Shown piece by piece: positions 43,578 to 53,206 of a stretch of DNA of 64,000 bases. Position 1 is the stretch's first letter. Every line of letters starts with the position of its first letter. Source of the DNA: Chloroflexota bacterium (lineage in GTDB: Bacteria > Chloroflexota > Dehalococcoidia > Lucifugimonadales > Lucifugimonadaceae); contig JAJCYY010000036.1 in assembly GCA_029262735.1 (NCBI GenBank), positions 62,001 through 126,000 on the forward strand. Reading direction: 5' to 3'. Made by a program: the position numbers and the translations under genes. The notes under the pieces are model-generated. The model had not been told where the DNA came from. It saw only the letters and a list, made by a program, of their open reading frames with translations, and ran no database searches.

Positions 43578-44818
43578 GCTGCTTTTCCTTCCGCAATTGA
43601 TGATTCGTCTGGCGCAGCTGTCTCAGGTGCCAGCTGCTCGTACGCATCCGCAAACCGACGCGCGACACTGTCCCAGCCGTAGTTAACGTTGGCGTGAGAA
43701 CGCGCCGCTCGGCCTAATTCCCTGGCAAATGATCGGTTTCTCAGCAGCTGAATCGATGAATCAGCGATCTGGTCTGGCGACTTCTCATCTACGAGTAGTC
43801 CCGTTTCGTTGTGTCTGATGACATCCGGAATTCCGCCGACTCGAGTAGAGACGATTGGCAACCCGCAGCCTGCGGCTTCCAACAAAACGACGCCGAGCGC
43901 CTCGGTGTCTCCGTCGCTTGCTACCACTGACGGCGCAACAAAAAGGTCCGCTTTACGGTAGAAGTCGGGAAGTTCGTCATTCGGACGTGCACCGGCAAAG
44001 GTCACGACTTCACCAAGATTGCTCTGCGCAACTTCCGATTTCAGAGCTTCGAGGCGCGGTCCGTCACCAACGATGGTCAACTTCGCGTTCGGAATCGCCG
44101 CACGAATAGCCGGCATTGCCCGCACCAGGTATTCGACACCCTTCTTCTCTGCCAGGCGCCCTACAAACAGTATTTGAGCACCAGACTGGTCAGCGTCGAA
44201 TCGGTGGCCTCCGAAATCAGAGAACCTGTCGAGGTCTACACCCATCGGAATGACGGTTGAGGACTTGGCGGTGAGGTCAGTAACGGCCTCTCCCATCGCT
44301 GTTGAGTTGACGGTCAGCGCATCGTGTCGGTCCGCGACGAACTTGATGATGTGTTTCTTCAGGCCGGTCTTGCTTGCGAATACGTCTCCACCGTGAGCCG
44401 TAAGCAACTTCGGAGTCGATATCCAGGCCGGGAGAATGGATGACGTGAGCCCTTGCGGAATCAACCAGTGGACGTGGATCAGATCGAACTTCAGCCGTCT
44501 GTTTAGCCACCATGTTGAGAAAAGTTGAGAGGCAAAGAAAGACGGCACAAGCCCCCATCTGAAGGGATTTGTCCGAAGGTTTTCCAGGATTCCACCGCCA
44601 TACGCCAGAGTCTCCATCGAGGGCGGTGCGTAGCGGAATCGGTGAACTTTCAGAGAGCCCAACTGTTCACGCTTCTCAGCTCCCTTTGCGTGCGGCGCAA
44701 GAACATGCATCTCATACCCGAGACTTGAAAGACGGTCGGAAAGTTGGAACACAAAAGGCGGGACCGTGTCGTCTTCCCATCGCGGAAACGTCGATGCCAT
44801 AACCAGTACACGCTTCAT
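43574..44818 (-). CDS. Glycosyltransferase family 4
   Basis: GT-B-fold glycosyltransferase of 414 residues that transfers a sugar from a nucleotide donor. N-terminal domain: VLVMASTFPRWEDDTVPPFV and LLTAHGGDVF. C-terminal donor-binding domain: ILFVGRLAEKKGVEYLVRA and the EX7E motif region with EALGVVLLEAAGCGLPIVST. The start overlaps the flippase-like gene by 4 bp. Fourth from the end in an operon of eight tightly packed minus-strand genes. Confidence 0.92.
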   Translation of the reverse strand: MKRVLVMASTFPRWEDDTVPPFVFQLSDRLSSLGYEMHVLAPHAKGAEKREQLGSLKVHRFRYAPPSMETLAYGGGILENLRTNPFRWGLVPSFFASQLFSTWWLNRRLKFDLIHVHWLIPQGLTSSILPAWISTPKLLTAHGGDVFASKTGLKKHIIKFVADRHDALTVNSTAMGEAVTDLTAKSSTVIPMGVDLDRFSDFGGHRFDADQSGAQILFVGRLAEKKGVEYLVRAMPAIRAAIPNAKLTIVGDGPRLEALKSEVAQSNLGEVVTFAGARPNDELPDFYRKADLFVAPSVVASDGDTEALGVVLLEAAGCGLPIVSTRVGGIPDVIRHNETGLLVDEKSPDQIADSSIQLLRNRSFARELGRAARSHANVNYGWDSVARRFADAYEQLAPETAAPDESSIAEGKAA

Positions 44819-45828
44819 GCTCTTTCAGCTCCTTTTCCCGGCGCGACAATTGACGACCTGTCAGAGTGATTTCGTTTTCGTTTGATGGCGAGTGCTGTGA
44901 GTTCAACTGCACCGACAATGAACAGGTCAGCAAGCACGAGAATGATGCGGCCTACCGCAACAATGGTTGCCCCAACCGGGCCGGTTAGTGCTGGTCCTAC
45001 AAAGGCCAACGCAACACCGTCACGGACACCGAGTCCACCGGCAGAAAAGATCGAGATGTATCCAGCCGAAGCGCCAACTCCCCAGGCTCCAGCCAGCAGC
45101 ATGAACTCGTTCGCCGAGTAGTCACCCACAGACAGAGCAACGAGAACGAAGAACAGAAGCTGAACCAGTGAGTGGAGCCAGTAGACCAGGATGACTCCGG
45201 ACAGTTCGCGATTACTCGGCCGGCCATCTCCTGTTACCCAGGGAGAGATTCTTGAAATCAGTGAGGTGACTCGTCCTTCGCTAACTGCCGTCTCGGCCAT
45301 ACTCATCGCCGATCTCAGAACGAACCAGGTTGCGGCAAACCCGCCAACTGCGACCGCAATGGCCAGCGACCAGTGCACCCATGCCCCAAGCAGGAATGCG
45401 AATCCCAGGATTCCGATGGCGCTGTACGAAATTGCGGCTTCGAGAAATGAGCCTGAACTGATGGCACGAGCGGAAATGCCGACACGTCTTCCGTATAGCA
45501 CTCGACCGCCGAACATCCACACACGTCCCGGCACATACCTGGCAAGCCAACTTCGCGCGTACATTGAGTACACGGCCACATCACGGGATCTGACCTTGGC
45601 GTCGGAATCTGATCGCACCATGTTTAGAACGCGAATCCAGATCACTGGGAGCGCGGCGATGAGCAGCACATGGACCGCGAAAGCAGCCAGTAGCCAGTTC
45701 AATCGCAGGCTGGTGAGCGATAGACCCGAGTCGAACGCAGAGAAGGTGTACCAACCGACTGCGACGAGTGCTGCAATGCCAAGTACTGCCGAGCCGATTC
45801 GAACTGCGTTGTGAGAGTTGACGCTCAT
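44815..45828 (-). CDS. LPG-synthase-TM-like membrane protein (flippase-like)
   Basis: Protein of 337 residues with about eight membrane helices. It matches the lysylphosphatidylglycerol-synthase membrane region/UPF0104 family, seen in MYARSWLARYVPGRVWMFGGR and GVGASAGYISIFSAGGLGVRDG. In glycan clusters such proteins are linked to moving or retaining lipid-linked sugars, but the exact role is unproven. Overlaps both neighbours by 4 bp. Confidence 0.82.
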   Translation of the reverse strand: MSVNSHNAVRIGSAVLGIAALVAVGWYTFSAFDSGLSLTSLRLNWLLAAFAVHVLLIAALPVIWIRVLNMVRSDSDAKVRSRDVAVYSMYARSWLARYVPGRVWMFGGRVLYGRRVGISARAISSGSFLEAAISYSAIGILGFAFLLGAWVHWSLAIAVAVGGFAATWFVLRSAMSMAETAVSEGRVTSLISRISPWVTGDGRPSNRELSGVILVYWLHSLVQLLFFVLVALSVGDYSANEFMLLAGAWGVGASAGYISIFSAGGLGVRDGVALAFVGPALTGPVGATIVAVGRIILVLADLFIVGAVELTALAIKRKRNHSDRSSIVAPGKGAERA

Positions 45829-48647
45829 GGACCAAGCACCGCGATGACAGGTCGGGACTCGGCAGCGATCGTCAGTTCAATGACCTCTTCAGGATCGATC
45901 TCACCGTAGAAGCCCAACGAGTCGGTCGCTCCATCAACGCGTTGCACCATGGCGAACCCGTCCTCAAAGAGAATCTGATCGCCCGACCTGAGAGGTTCGA
46001 CAATGTCGATTTCAACGTTGGAACCAACTGCAGTGAGTTCGGCTACGCCGCCAGATCGTGAACTGGCAGAGGCATGAGGCTCTCCCTCCCACGTGCAGCC
46101 GAAGTGATCACCGTCACAGTACTGGCTCGCAAAGCTGGATCCGTCGATCAATTCGATGCCGTCCCAGTAGGCGACTCCGTGGCCACCCTCTGCACTGGCA
46201 ACGATGCTGATCTGAATCGATAACTTCGCCGCGTCCGGGAGAGCAGGACCTTCAATAACCAGCTCCTGCCACTGGGTTGATTCCGTATCGAGCTTTGCAC
46301 TGACTCGATCTATTCTTGTGCCGTCTGTGCGATCGATGAACACGATCATTTCGACCGCAGCGTCCGATAGTTCCCGGATGTTCACCATCGCTCTGAGGTT
46401 CCACTCGCCAGATCGAAGATCGTCAAGTGTCAGACTGTGGGTTCTACGAACCCGCTCACCAGCCTTCGGCGCCGGTGAAAGCTCCATCCGGAGAGACGAG
46501 TTGCCGTAAATGACAACCTCGTTTGACACATCAACCGGTCCCTGGGCGTTCGGACCACCCCACAGATCAGCACTCGTTTCGAACGAGGGATTTGCGATCA
46601 GGTTCCGGGCCGATCCGTCGTTGATTACAGCGACAGTGAATGTTCGGCCGGGGGCAACGAAGGACGTCTCGAATTCGGTCACACCAGGAGTCTCAGCACC
46701 TGGAGGCTCGGTCGGTGCACCGAAACCGCCTCCGAACGGAGGAACGAAGTCATTCGCCGGTTCCTGTTCAATTGCTGAGAGTTCTAGAGCTTGCGGATTG
46801 CTTGTGATCTTCCACAGATCGCCTGCGAATGAAGGCGATGCAACCAGCGTGAGGCCAAGGAACTGGGGATCCAGCTGTTCTGTCAGGATCTCAATTGCGT
46901 TGTCTGGCTCGTTCGGCCCGAACATGTAGTAGACCGGCGTTCCTCGCCTTACCGCATCAGCCCCGGTGTCTGCGAGATGGCGCAGGTTGGACTCAGATGC
47001 GGTATCAGGCCAGATACCGATCGTCCGTCGGTACGGAACAGTGAACTTGTCGAAGCTACTGCCCGCGACCACGAGGGCGTCCGACTCAGTGTTCTCGTCA
47101 TAGAACCGTTCGTAGCGCACCGCGTTTGTACCGTAGTTCCGTTCGAGGTTCGAGATCGATTCTTGACCCGTGTACCAGATGCCGTAAGCGCTTGAGACGA
47201 CGAATGCGACCACCAGCAGAAGCGAGACTCGATGCGGCATCCGATGAAGCGCAAGGACAGCGCCAACTCCAAGCAGCATGTACAGCGGCATCCAGTAACG
47301 AACCAGAGACGCTCTCATATCGGGTTCTTCGATCCCCGCCAGAAACGTTCCCGGTGCGTTTCTGCTCAGGAACATGTACACAAACGTGATCAGAAGGACG
47401 CCGGCGCCGTAGCCGCCGAATTTTTTTGCCACTAATCCACCAGACTGCACCACGCCAACCGTGCCAAGGAAGAAGAGGTAAGGATTCTGCAGCAGGACCT
47501 GGTAAGTGAAAGTCGCGTAGATCACTCGGAAATCGACCGGCTGCGGGAACATCGCCAGCCAGACCATCCTGAATGGCTCAAGGAGAACGTTTGACGCAGG
47601 AGCGACCAGCTCAGGAAAGTGCTGTTCGAACAGCAACGTGTAGCTGACCGTGGTTGGCGAACCGTTGACCCACCAGTTGAGGATCATCAGAGGAACGATG
47701 AAGGAAGCGATCAGCGCTGCTCCGTAGACCGCGCCGAGTCGCAGAATTCCATTGCGATCGGCTGACATCTGGTGACCAACGCCGAGAACGAACGCTCCAC
47801 CGAACATGAACAGCATAGGAGCTTCAGGGATTCGAGAGAGCGCGGCGAATCCCAGGGCTACACCTCCATAGAACAGATGGCGCTCTGACTTGCTCTGAAT
47901 TGCACGAGTGAGCAACACCAGCGCGACGGCCACGAATAGGAAAGTCAGTGCTAGGTCCATGTAGACCCGAGAAGTCCAATACCACAGGGGCGTGACGCCA
48001 AGAAAAATCCAGGGTAGATAAACAGGAGCACTGGGAAGTAGGCGTCGGATAAAAATGGCGAGAGTCACGAAGAGTGCTCCGGGGACGATTGCCAGTATGA
48101 ACGGCGCTGCGTTTCCAAAAAGCGAGCTCAGGATTCCAAAGAACAGCAGTGGTGCAGGTGAGTAGGTTGGGATCGAACGCCCGTTGTGTTGTGCATAACC
48201 TCGCGGGCCAGTTGCATAAGAGGGCTCAGAAAGCGTGATGTCGTCTTCGATATAGAGTTCGCCGGTTTCTGCGAACGTTTCACCCGCCAGGTAGCGAGTC
48301 GTTTCGTCCGGGCTGTTGAACACAGCCTGGAAGCCAGTACCGAGCACCGCCGCCGGCAGAAATGCGAGCAGGAACAAAGCTATGTACGGGAGAGCGATGA
48401 GGGCGTTCTTTCGAGTAATTAGCCCCTTCAGAGCCTCGTATCTCGCGAGCGCAATTTCATCTCGCCTTGCCCACGATTCGATGGTGCCGGTTTTCATGCC
48501 TGCCCCGACGGCAACCAGTGAGACTTGCAACGAGCGTGCTCGCCGCTGCCACGAATCACGGTCAGACAGTGAGTCGGCAATCCGCCTTAGGAATGTCGGA
48601 TTTTCGGTGGCTATCGCGTATGAGGAATTGCTTCGAGCGTCGACCAT
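45825..48647 (-). CDS. GT-C-like membrane protein with C-terminal carbohydrate-binding module
   Basis: Protein of 940 residues. An N-terminal cytoplasmic part (1-80) is followed by about eleven membrane helices to about residue 520; the first outer loop has FNSPDETTRYLAG, with acidic residues typical of GT-C catalysis. After a soluble region, residues about 675-830 form a jelly-roll resembling CBM4/9 modules (NLIANPSFETSADLWGG ... YWDGIELIDGS). A module of that kind joined to a GT-C suggests the enzyme handles or measures a polymer outside the membrane, but this is inference. The stop of the next gene upstream overlaps its ATG. Confidence 0.75.
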   Translation of the reverse strand: MVDARSNSSYAIATENPTFLRRIADSLSDRDSWQRRARSLQVSLVAVGAGMKTGTIESWARRDEIALARYEALKGLITRKNALIALPYIALFLLAFLPAAVLGTGFQAVFNSPDETTRYLAGETFAETGELYIEDDITLSEPSYATGPRGYAQHNGRSIPTYSPAPLLFFGILSSLFGNAAPFILAIVPGALFVTLAIFIRRLLPSAPVYLPWIFLGVTPLWYWTSRVYMDLALTFLFVAVALVLLTRAIQSKSERHLFYGGVALGFAALSRIPEAPMLFMFGGAFVLGVGHQMSADRNGILRLGAVYGAALIASFIVPLMILNWWVNGSPTTVSYTLLFEQHFPELVAPASNVLLEPFRMVWLAMFPQPVDFRVIYATFTYQVLLQNPYLFFLGTVGVVQSGGLVAKKFGGYGAGVLLITFVYMFLSRNAPGTFLAGIEEPDMRASLVRYWMPLYMLLGVGAVLALHRMPHRVSLLLVVAFVVSSAYGIWYTGQESISNLERNYGTNAVRYERFYDENTESDALVVAGSSFDKFTVPYRRTIGIWPDTASESNLRHLADTGADAVRRGTPVYYMFGPNEPDNAIEILTEQLDPQFLGLTLVASPSFAGDLWKITSNPQALELSAIEQEPANDFVPPFGGGFGAPTEPPGAETPGVTEFETSFVAPGRTFTVAVINDGSARNLIANPSFETSADLWGGPNAQGPVDVSNEVVIYGNSSLRMELSPAPKAGERVRRTHSLTLDDLRSGEWNLRAMVNIRELSDAAVEMIVFIDRTDGTRIDRVSAKLDTESTQWQELVIEGPALPDAAKLSIQISIVASAEGGHGVAYWDGIELIDGSSFASQYCDGDHFGCTWEGEPHASASSRSGGVAELTAVGSNVEIDIVEPLRSGDQILFEDGFAMVQRVDGATDSLGFYGEIDPEEVIELTIAAESRPVIAVLGP

Positions 48648-50467
48648 CAGAATGCCCTCGCACTTCTAGTACCGGCGTTCTGGCCGGTGGGTTCGGTAGA
48701 TCGGCTACTACGGAACTGCACGGATAACTCACCGCTGATCTGTGGAATTTCAAATACACGTATGTCGCCATAGATGCTTGTGTAAGTAACTTCGTAGTTC
48801 GCTTCGAGACTCTCGACGAAGCTGGCTGGAATGAGCTCGATGTGGTTCCAATCGCTGTCATCAACGATCTGATTTTGACGGATCACAACGAACTTCGCGC
48901 CAGCCTGCCGCAGGTAGTAGTCGATTCGATCAGACGGAAGGAAATAGGCGCGGTAATCGAGCCCTTCATCCCACAGATCTTGCCTGTTCGAGTAGTACTC
49001 CCACTCGTAAACGCTCGCAGCGACGAAGGAATCGCTTTCGCCCAGGTTCGCGTTGAGCCAGGTACCTGTTTCTGCGATCGAGTTGATTCCGCCGACTGAG
49101 TCGAACCCACCGCCCTGAGTTGACTCAGAATCTTCAACCGTGCCGAACTGCGCACTCAGGAGAGGTGCGACAGAGAACAGCATGATCAGCGATGCGAACA
49201 TGGCCGCTGTTGGATTAACAACTTTTGCCAGGTCGTTTCGCGAGAGACGGGTGCGTAGAAGCCGTGCCAACTCAGGCTGAAGTAGCAGATATGGCAAAAC
49301 CACGAGTACTGATGCCACAACCGGCACGTAAAGGAACAGGCGTTTGGTGTCCGTGCCCCATGACATTGCTACATAGGAGGCGCCCAGTACCAGGAGGACG
49401 AATAACCAGCCTCTACTTCGACTGATTGCATAGAACGCGGCACCAAGACCGGTGATCAGACTCAGACTTATCAACCAGTGGAACGGCTTGAACGATGGCC
49501 CTTCATAGCCATTGAACGAAGCTGGATACAGCGTGTGAATCCACTCGAATCGGTTCCACTGAATCAGATTGCGCCAGTAGACGTGCCGCGCTTCATGCAA
49601 AACCGTGCCGCGGCTATACAGATCCGCACCGTCTATCTCCAGGTCGAGTTCTCTTGACCAGGGCTCGACTTGATCGATGATCCCGCCGGTCATGATCGAG
49701 CCCGGAAAACTGTCGTCCTGTTCCAGGATCTCGGAGACCGGGAGCTGACCGGGGTCGGTGAACGCTCCAGTTTGTGAGTAAACGAAGAGATATGGCCCCG
49801 CAGACGCTGCCACCACAATTCCAGCAATCAAGGTCGTACGCTTGATTCCGTATCCGGTGACAAGGAAATACACAAGTGCAGCAGCAACAACGGGTAACCC
49901 TGTCTGCTTGGTAAGAGCAACAACCGTCAGGCCCACCGCTGCGATAAGGACGTTCCTGGTACTGGCGTCATTACTCGCCTTGAGAACGAAGTACAGAGCC
50001 GCCATTACTGCTGCCGTCAGAGTCGGCTCCATCAATGTCAGCGATGAGTACCACAGCATCACTGGGCTGAAAGTCACAAGCGCCTGCGCGGCAATCGCTG
50101 CTTTCTCGCTTCCGGTCAGCTCTCTCGCAAACATGTACGTGAAAATGCTAGTTAGCCCAAACGCTACGAATGAGATGGCCTGAACACCTGAAGGTCCGGC
50201 AATGATGTACCCGATTGCACCGAGCAGGTGGTAGAAGGGCGGATAGTGCGAGGCGACGCTTGTATCCAGGCTTCCGAGAGTTGCTATCTGAGTGGCGAGG
50301 TTCACATGCAGGGCGCCATCGCCGGAAGGCTCCAGACCAGCTCCCGCGATCGCAGATATCGCAACCGATGCAACGGCCAGACTCACCGCTGCAAAATGCG
50401 ACGGTGAGATGGCAGTCAGCCAAACAGGGAGTTGAACCCTTTCTGTCATTCGAGCGGTGCTAATCAT
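48647..50467 (-). CDS. GT-C-like (ArnT/PMT-type) membrane glycosyltransferase
   Basis: Protein of 606 residues with about ten membrane helices. The first outer loop holds GDGALHVNLATQI and SHYPPFYHLLGA, the pattern of lipid-linked-sugar-dependent GT-C enzymes such as ArnT and protein mannosyltransferases, where a loop Asp acts as base. The C-terminal soluble part (about 455-600) is probably periplasmic. Starts 4 bp inside the end of the GT2 gene. Transfers a sugar from an isoprenoid carrier, acceptor unknown. Confidence 0.78.
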   Translation of the reverse strand: MISTARMTERVQLPVWLTAISPSHFAAVSLAVASVAISAIAGAGLEPSGDGALHVNLATQIATLGSLDTSVASHYPPFYHLLGAIGYIIAGPSGVQAISFVAFGLTSIFTYMFARELTGSEKAAIAAQALVTFSPVMLWYSSLTLMEPTLTAAVMAALYFVLKASNDASTRNVLIAAVGLTVVALTKQTGLPVVAAALVYFLVTGYGIKRTTLIAGIVVAASAGPYLFVYSQTGAFTDPGQLPVSEILEQDDSFPGSIMTGGIIDQVEPWSRELDLEIDGADLYSRGTVLHEARHVYWRNLIQWNRFEWIHTLYPASFNGYEGPSFKPFHWLISLSLITGLGAAFYAISRSRGWLFVLLVLGASYVAMSWGTDTKRLFLYVPVVASVLVVLPYLLLQPELARLLRTRLSRNDLAKVVNPTAAMFASLIMLFSVAPLLSAQFGTVEDSESTQGGGFDSVGGINSIAETGTWLNANLGESDSFVAASVYEWEYYSNRQDLWDEGLDYRAYFLPSDRIDYYLRQAGAKFVVIRQNQIVDDSDWNHIELIPASFVESLEANYEVTYTSIYGDIRVFEIPQISGELSVQFRSSRSTEPTGQNAGTRSARAF

Positions 50468-51525
50468 TTTCTGCGGTCTTTAATCACGTAAAGCGCGTCT
50501 TCAATCAGGGATCTGTTATCTGTCGATAATCCGGCTATGAGTCCGAGTGCCAGTAGTTGGAGTCCAAACACAAAGCCAAATCCAGCCATGATTGCGGATG
50601 GAAGCAGTGGACTGACCTGGCCAGTAATGGCGAAGTGCACCATCACTCTTGTTCCAAGCCCGACTCCGATGAGCATCGAGAGCATTCCAGCGAGCATCAT
50701 GTAGCCAAGAGCATGCTGTGATCCGACCATCTTCCCGACGGTGAAAGCAGCCTTTTTGCTGTAGTTGAAGAAGCTGCTTACAAGCCTCGACTCACCTGCG
50801 GTTCTGCGGTTAAACGTGATCGGCACCTCTAGCACCTGCAGCTTCTTAAACCCCGCCTGCAGAATGGTTTCTTGCGTGTAGGTGTACTGAGACAGCACGT
50901 TCATGGAGAGTGCCGCGTGCCGACTGATTGCCCGGTAGCCGGTGTGAGCATCGGTAATTGGGACACCAGAAAGTTTCTTGACCACCCATGTGCCGAAGTG
51001 GTTGCCGATTCGTTTCGATTTCGACATCTCCTCGATCTTTCCAGCGAGACGGGAGCCCATCACAACATCAGCATCACCGCTCAGAATTGGGCTGACGAGC
51101 AATGGCATTTCGTCTGACACGTACTGGCCGTCAGCGTCGATATTTACGATGACGTCAGCGCCCATCTTCAGCGCCTCGGACAGTGCAGTCTTGTAAACCT
51201 TCGCGAGACCCTGGCGGCGAGCGAATCTGAAGACGGCGTCAGCACCTGCGTCAGCCGCGACTTCTTCGGTTCGGTCTTGCGAGCCGTCAGAAATGACAAG
51301 CACCTTCACTTCGCTGATACCGTCCATCGCCCGAGGGATCGACTGAACAACGGCTCCAAGAGTCTCTTCCTCATTTAGTGCGGGAATCGTGACAACCAGT
51401 GTTTTGCCTTCCACCTGCTCAACGACCTGATTCGATTCAGGTAGAAAGGGAATTGGTTCGCTATTCACCAAAGCGGCGACTCGGACAAACTCGTCGTACT
51501 TGGTCACCTGTCTCTGTTGCATCAC
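50464..51525 (-). CDS. Polyprenyl-phosphate glycosyltransferase (GT2)
   Basis: Membrane-anchored GT2 enzyme of 353 residues that would load a sugar onto a polyprenyl-phosphate, supplying the GT-C enzymes of the same operon. The catalytic domain shows VVTIPALNEEETLG, VISDGSQDRTEE, VNIDADGQY (DXD-like motif binding the metal) and GSRLAG. Two C-terminal helices (MMLAGMLSMLIGVGLG and GFGFVFGLQLLALGLIAG) anchor it, as in dolichyl-phosphate mannosyltransferase-like proteins. GTG start with AGAGGA upstream; the next codon is ATG. Confidence 0.9.
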   Translation of the reverse strand: MMQQRQVTKYDEFVRVAALVNSEPIPFLPESNQVVEQVEGKTLVVTIPALNEEETLGAVVQSIPRAMDGISEVKVLVISDGSQDRTEEVAADAGADAVFRFARRQGLAKVYKTALSEALKMGADVIVNIDADGQYVSDEMPLLVSPILSGDADVVMGSRLAGKIEEMSKSKRIGNHFGTWVVKKLSGVPITDAHTGYRAISRHAALSMNVLSQYTYTQETILQAGFKKLQVLEVPITFNRRTAGESRLVSSFFNYSKKAAFTVGKMVGSQHALGYMMLAGMLSMLIGVGLGTRVMVHFAITGQVSPLLPSAIMAGFGFVFGLQLLALGLIAGLSTDNRSLIEDALYVIKDRRK

Positions 51526-51585
51526 ATCGTTCCTCTGGCGCTGCTTAACTGAAGGCGCTAAGACTGTCGGGATTTCAGACCTTGA

Positions 51586-52938
51586 TTAAGCGGCGACCAG
51601 CGTGTTGTTCTGAGCCGTCTGTTGAATAACTGAGCGGGCCTTTCGTCCGTCTCCTGGTCGGAAGTACCGAAAACCAAGATTTCGCATGCGTTCCGGATTT
51701 AGCGCGCGGCGAGCGTCAACTAACACTTTGTTGCGCATCATTTCGCCCGCTGCTGCGTAGTCGAGCGAGACCAGCTCCGGCCATGCTGTGGCGAGGATCG
51801 CTCCTGACGCACCGAACAGTGCTTCCTGCGGTGACTCGCAGACGATGACAGCCAATGCCAACCGATCCGGCAGTTGCGGTTTCACGGGATCAAAGACGCG
51901 TACGCGAAGCCCGTTGGAGATAAGGTTTTCGATCAATGGCACGACTTGGCTGCCTCGGAGATCGTCGGTACCATCTTTGAATGTCAGCCCAAGAACTGCG
52001 ACTTCCTGACCGGTATTTGGTTCGAGCATTTGCTTGAGCTGGTCTGCGATGTGAGAGACCTGGTTCGTATTGACCGTGCGGGCTGCGCTGACAATTGGCG
52101 ATTCGACTCCGGCGGTCTGCATCAGGTGCTCAAGCGCGGCGGTGTCTTTCGGGAAGCAACTACCACCCCAGCCGATCCCCGCCTCCAGGAATCGGGTGCC
52201 GATACGATTGTCGAGACCGACACCGGTAGCTACCTGGCCAACGTCCGTGCCGCTGTGCTCGCAAAGACGAGATATCTCGTTGATGAAACTGATCTTCAGC
52301 GCGAGGAACGAGTTAGCCGCGTACTTCACCATTTCAGACGCAGTTGAGTCGACGTTTACCACCGGTGCCCCCAGCGATGAGTAGAGGCTGGCGACCATCT
52401 CCGATACGCCAGGACTGGTCGATCCGACGACGATCCTGTCAGGGTTCATGAAGTCTTGAATGGCCCGACCCTGGCTTAGAAATTCAGGATTGGATACGAC
52501 TGTCCAACCTTCGTCGGTGCCTGTTTCCTGGTTGAGTCTTTGCTGCAGATCGGCGCATGTGCCCGGAGGTACGGTGCTCTTTACACAGATCGTTCGAGAC
52601 AGATCGGAATGGCTAAGCGCTGTGTTTACGGCGGAATCTACGAAACTGAGATTTGCGGAGCCGTCCGACGTTTCCGGCGTGCCGACAGCGACGAAAATGA
52701 AGTTCGTCAGAGAGAGAGCTTCGGCGGGATCTTCGGTTACCTGAAGTCGCCCATCCGAAGAATGCCTTCGCCACATCTCTGTGAGACCAGGTTCCTGGAT
52801 CGGTATGGACCCGGAGCGAAGCTTAGAAACTTTCTCAGGGTCTGCTTCAAGGCATCGGACATGATGTCCTAGTTCGGCAAAACAGGCTGATGTTACAAGT
52901 CCGACATAGCCGCCGCCGATCACCGTAATTTTTGCCAT
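51586..52938 (-). CDS. ugd: UDP-glucose/GDP-mannose 6-dehydrogenase
   Basis: Oxidises a nucleotide sugar (most likely UDP-glucose) to the uronic acid with two NAD+; 450 residues. The Rossmann NAD site is GGGYVG (8-13), the catalytic cysteine is Cys261 in GWGGSCFPKD, and the central helix holds EMVKYAANSFLALKISFINE. The C-terminal domain (VAVLGLTFKDGTDDLR...) binds the sugar nucleotide. First gene of the glycan operon, so it supplies the uronic acid for the product. Preceded by GAGGT 9 bp before the ATG. Confidence 0.93.
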   Translation of the reverse strand: MAKITVIGGGYVGLVTSACFAELGHHVRCLEADPEKVSKLRSGSIPIQEPGLTEMWRRHSSDGRLQVTEDPAEALSLTNFIFVAVGTPETSDGSANLSFVDSAVNTALSHSDLSRTICVKSTVPPGTCADLQQRLNQETGTDEGWTVVSNPEFLSQGRAIQDFMNPDRIVVGSTSPGVSEMVASLYSSLGAPVVNVDSTASEMVKYAANSFLALKISFINEISRLCEHSGTDVGQVATGVGLDNRIGTRFLEAGIGWGGSCFPKDTAALEHLMQTAGVESPIVSAARTVNTNQVSHIADQLKQMLEPNTGQEVAVLGLTFKDGTDDLRGSQVVPLIENLISNGLRVRVFDPVKPQLPDRLALAVIVCESPQEALFGASGAILATAWPELVSLDYAAAGEMMRNKVLVDARRALNPERMRNLGFRYFRPGDGRKARSVIQQTAQNNTLVAA

Positions 52939-53146
52939 GCGTTAGCACCTCGTAAGGGCCGACTAAGTCGGATGGAATAGCGCGCGAAATCCCGCGGAAT
53001 TTCGAAATACAGTCACGCCAGTCCCATGGCAAAGAATCAACAATTGCATTGTGCAGACTGAAACCAAAGGCTTTGGTTGACCGGAAGAGTGCAGTGCGTG
53101 TGACGGTTCTGCTTTCCTGCAGCGATCACGCCCGTTACCGGATAAG
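52939..53146. other. Promoter region of the glycan operon
   Basis: Non-coding gap upstream of ugd, up to the terminator of the convergent-direction neighbour. It should carry the operon promoter; no boxes can be called with confidence. Confidence 0.35.
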
Positions 53147-53181
53147 AAAGGCGGCTGCGGAAATTTTCCGCAGCCGCCTTT
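53147..53181 (-). terminator. Strong intrinsic terminator of the RTX-like gene
   Basis: A nearly uninterrupted palindrome of 17-bp arms (AAAGGCGGCTGCGGAAA and its complement) starts 26 bp after the RTX-like stop. TTTCTTAT follows on the minus strand and a T-rich tract on the plus strand, so it could stop transcription in both directions. Confidence 0.88.
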
Positions 53182-53206
53182 CGGCTATTTTGTTTTGTTT
53201 CAGGTA

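Noticed and set aside
53147-53181. Palindrome as an attachment or replication site
   Set aside because: Its GC-rich stem, position 26 bp after a stop and adjoining T-rich tract fit an intrinsic terminator far better.
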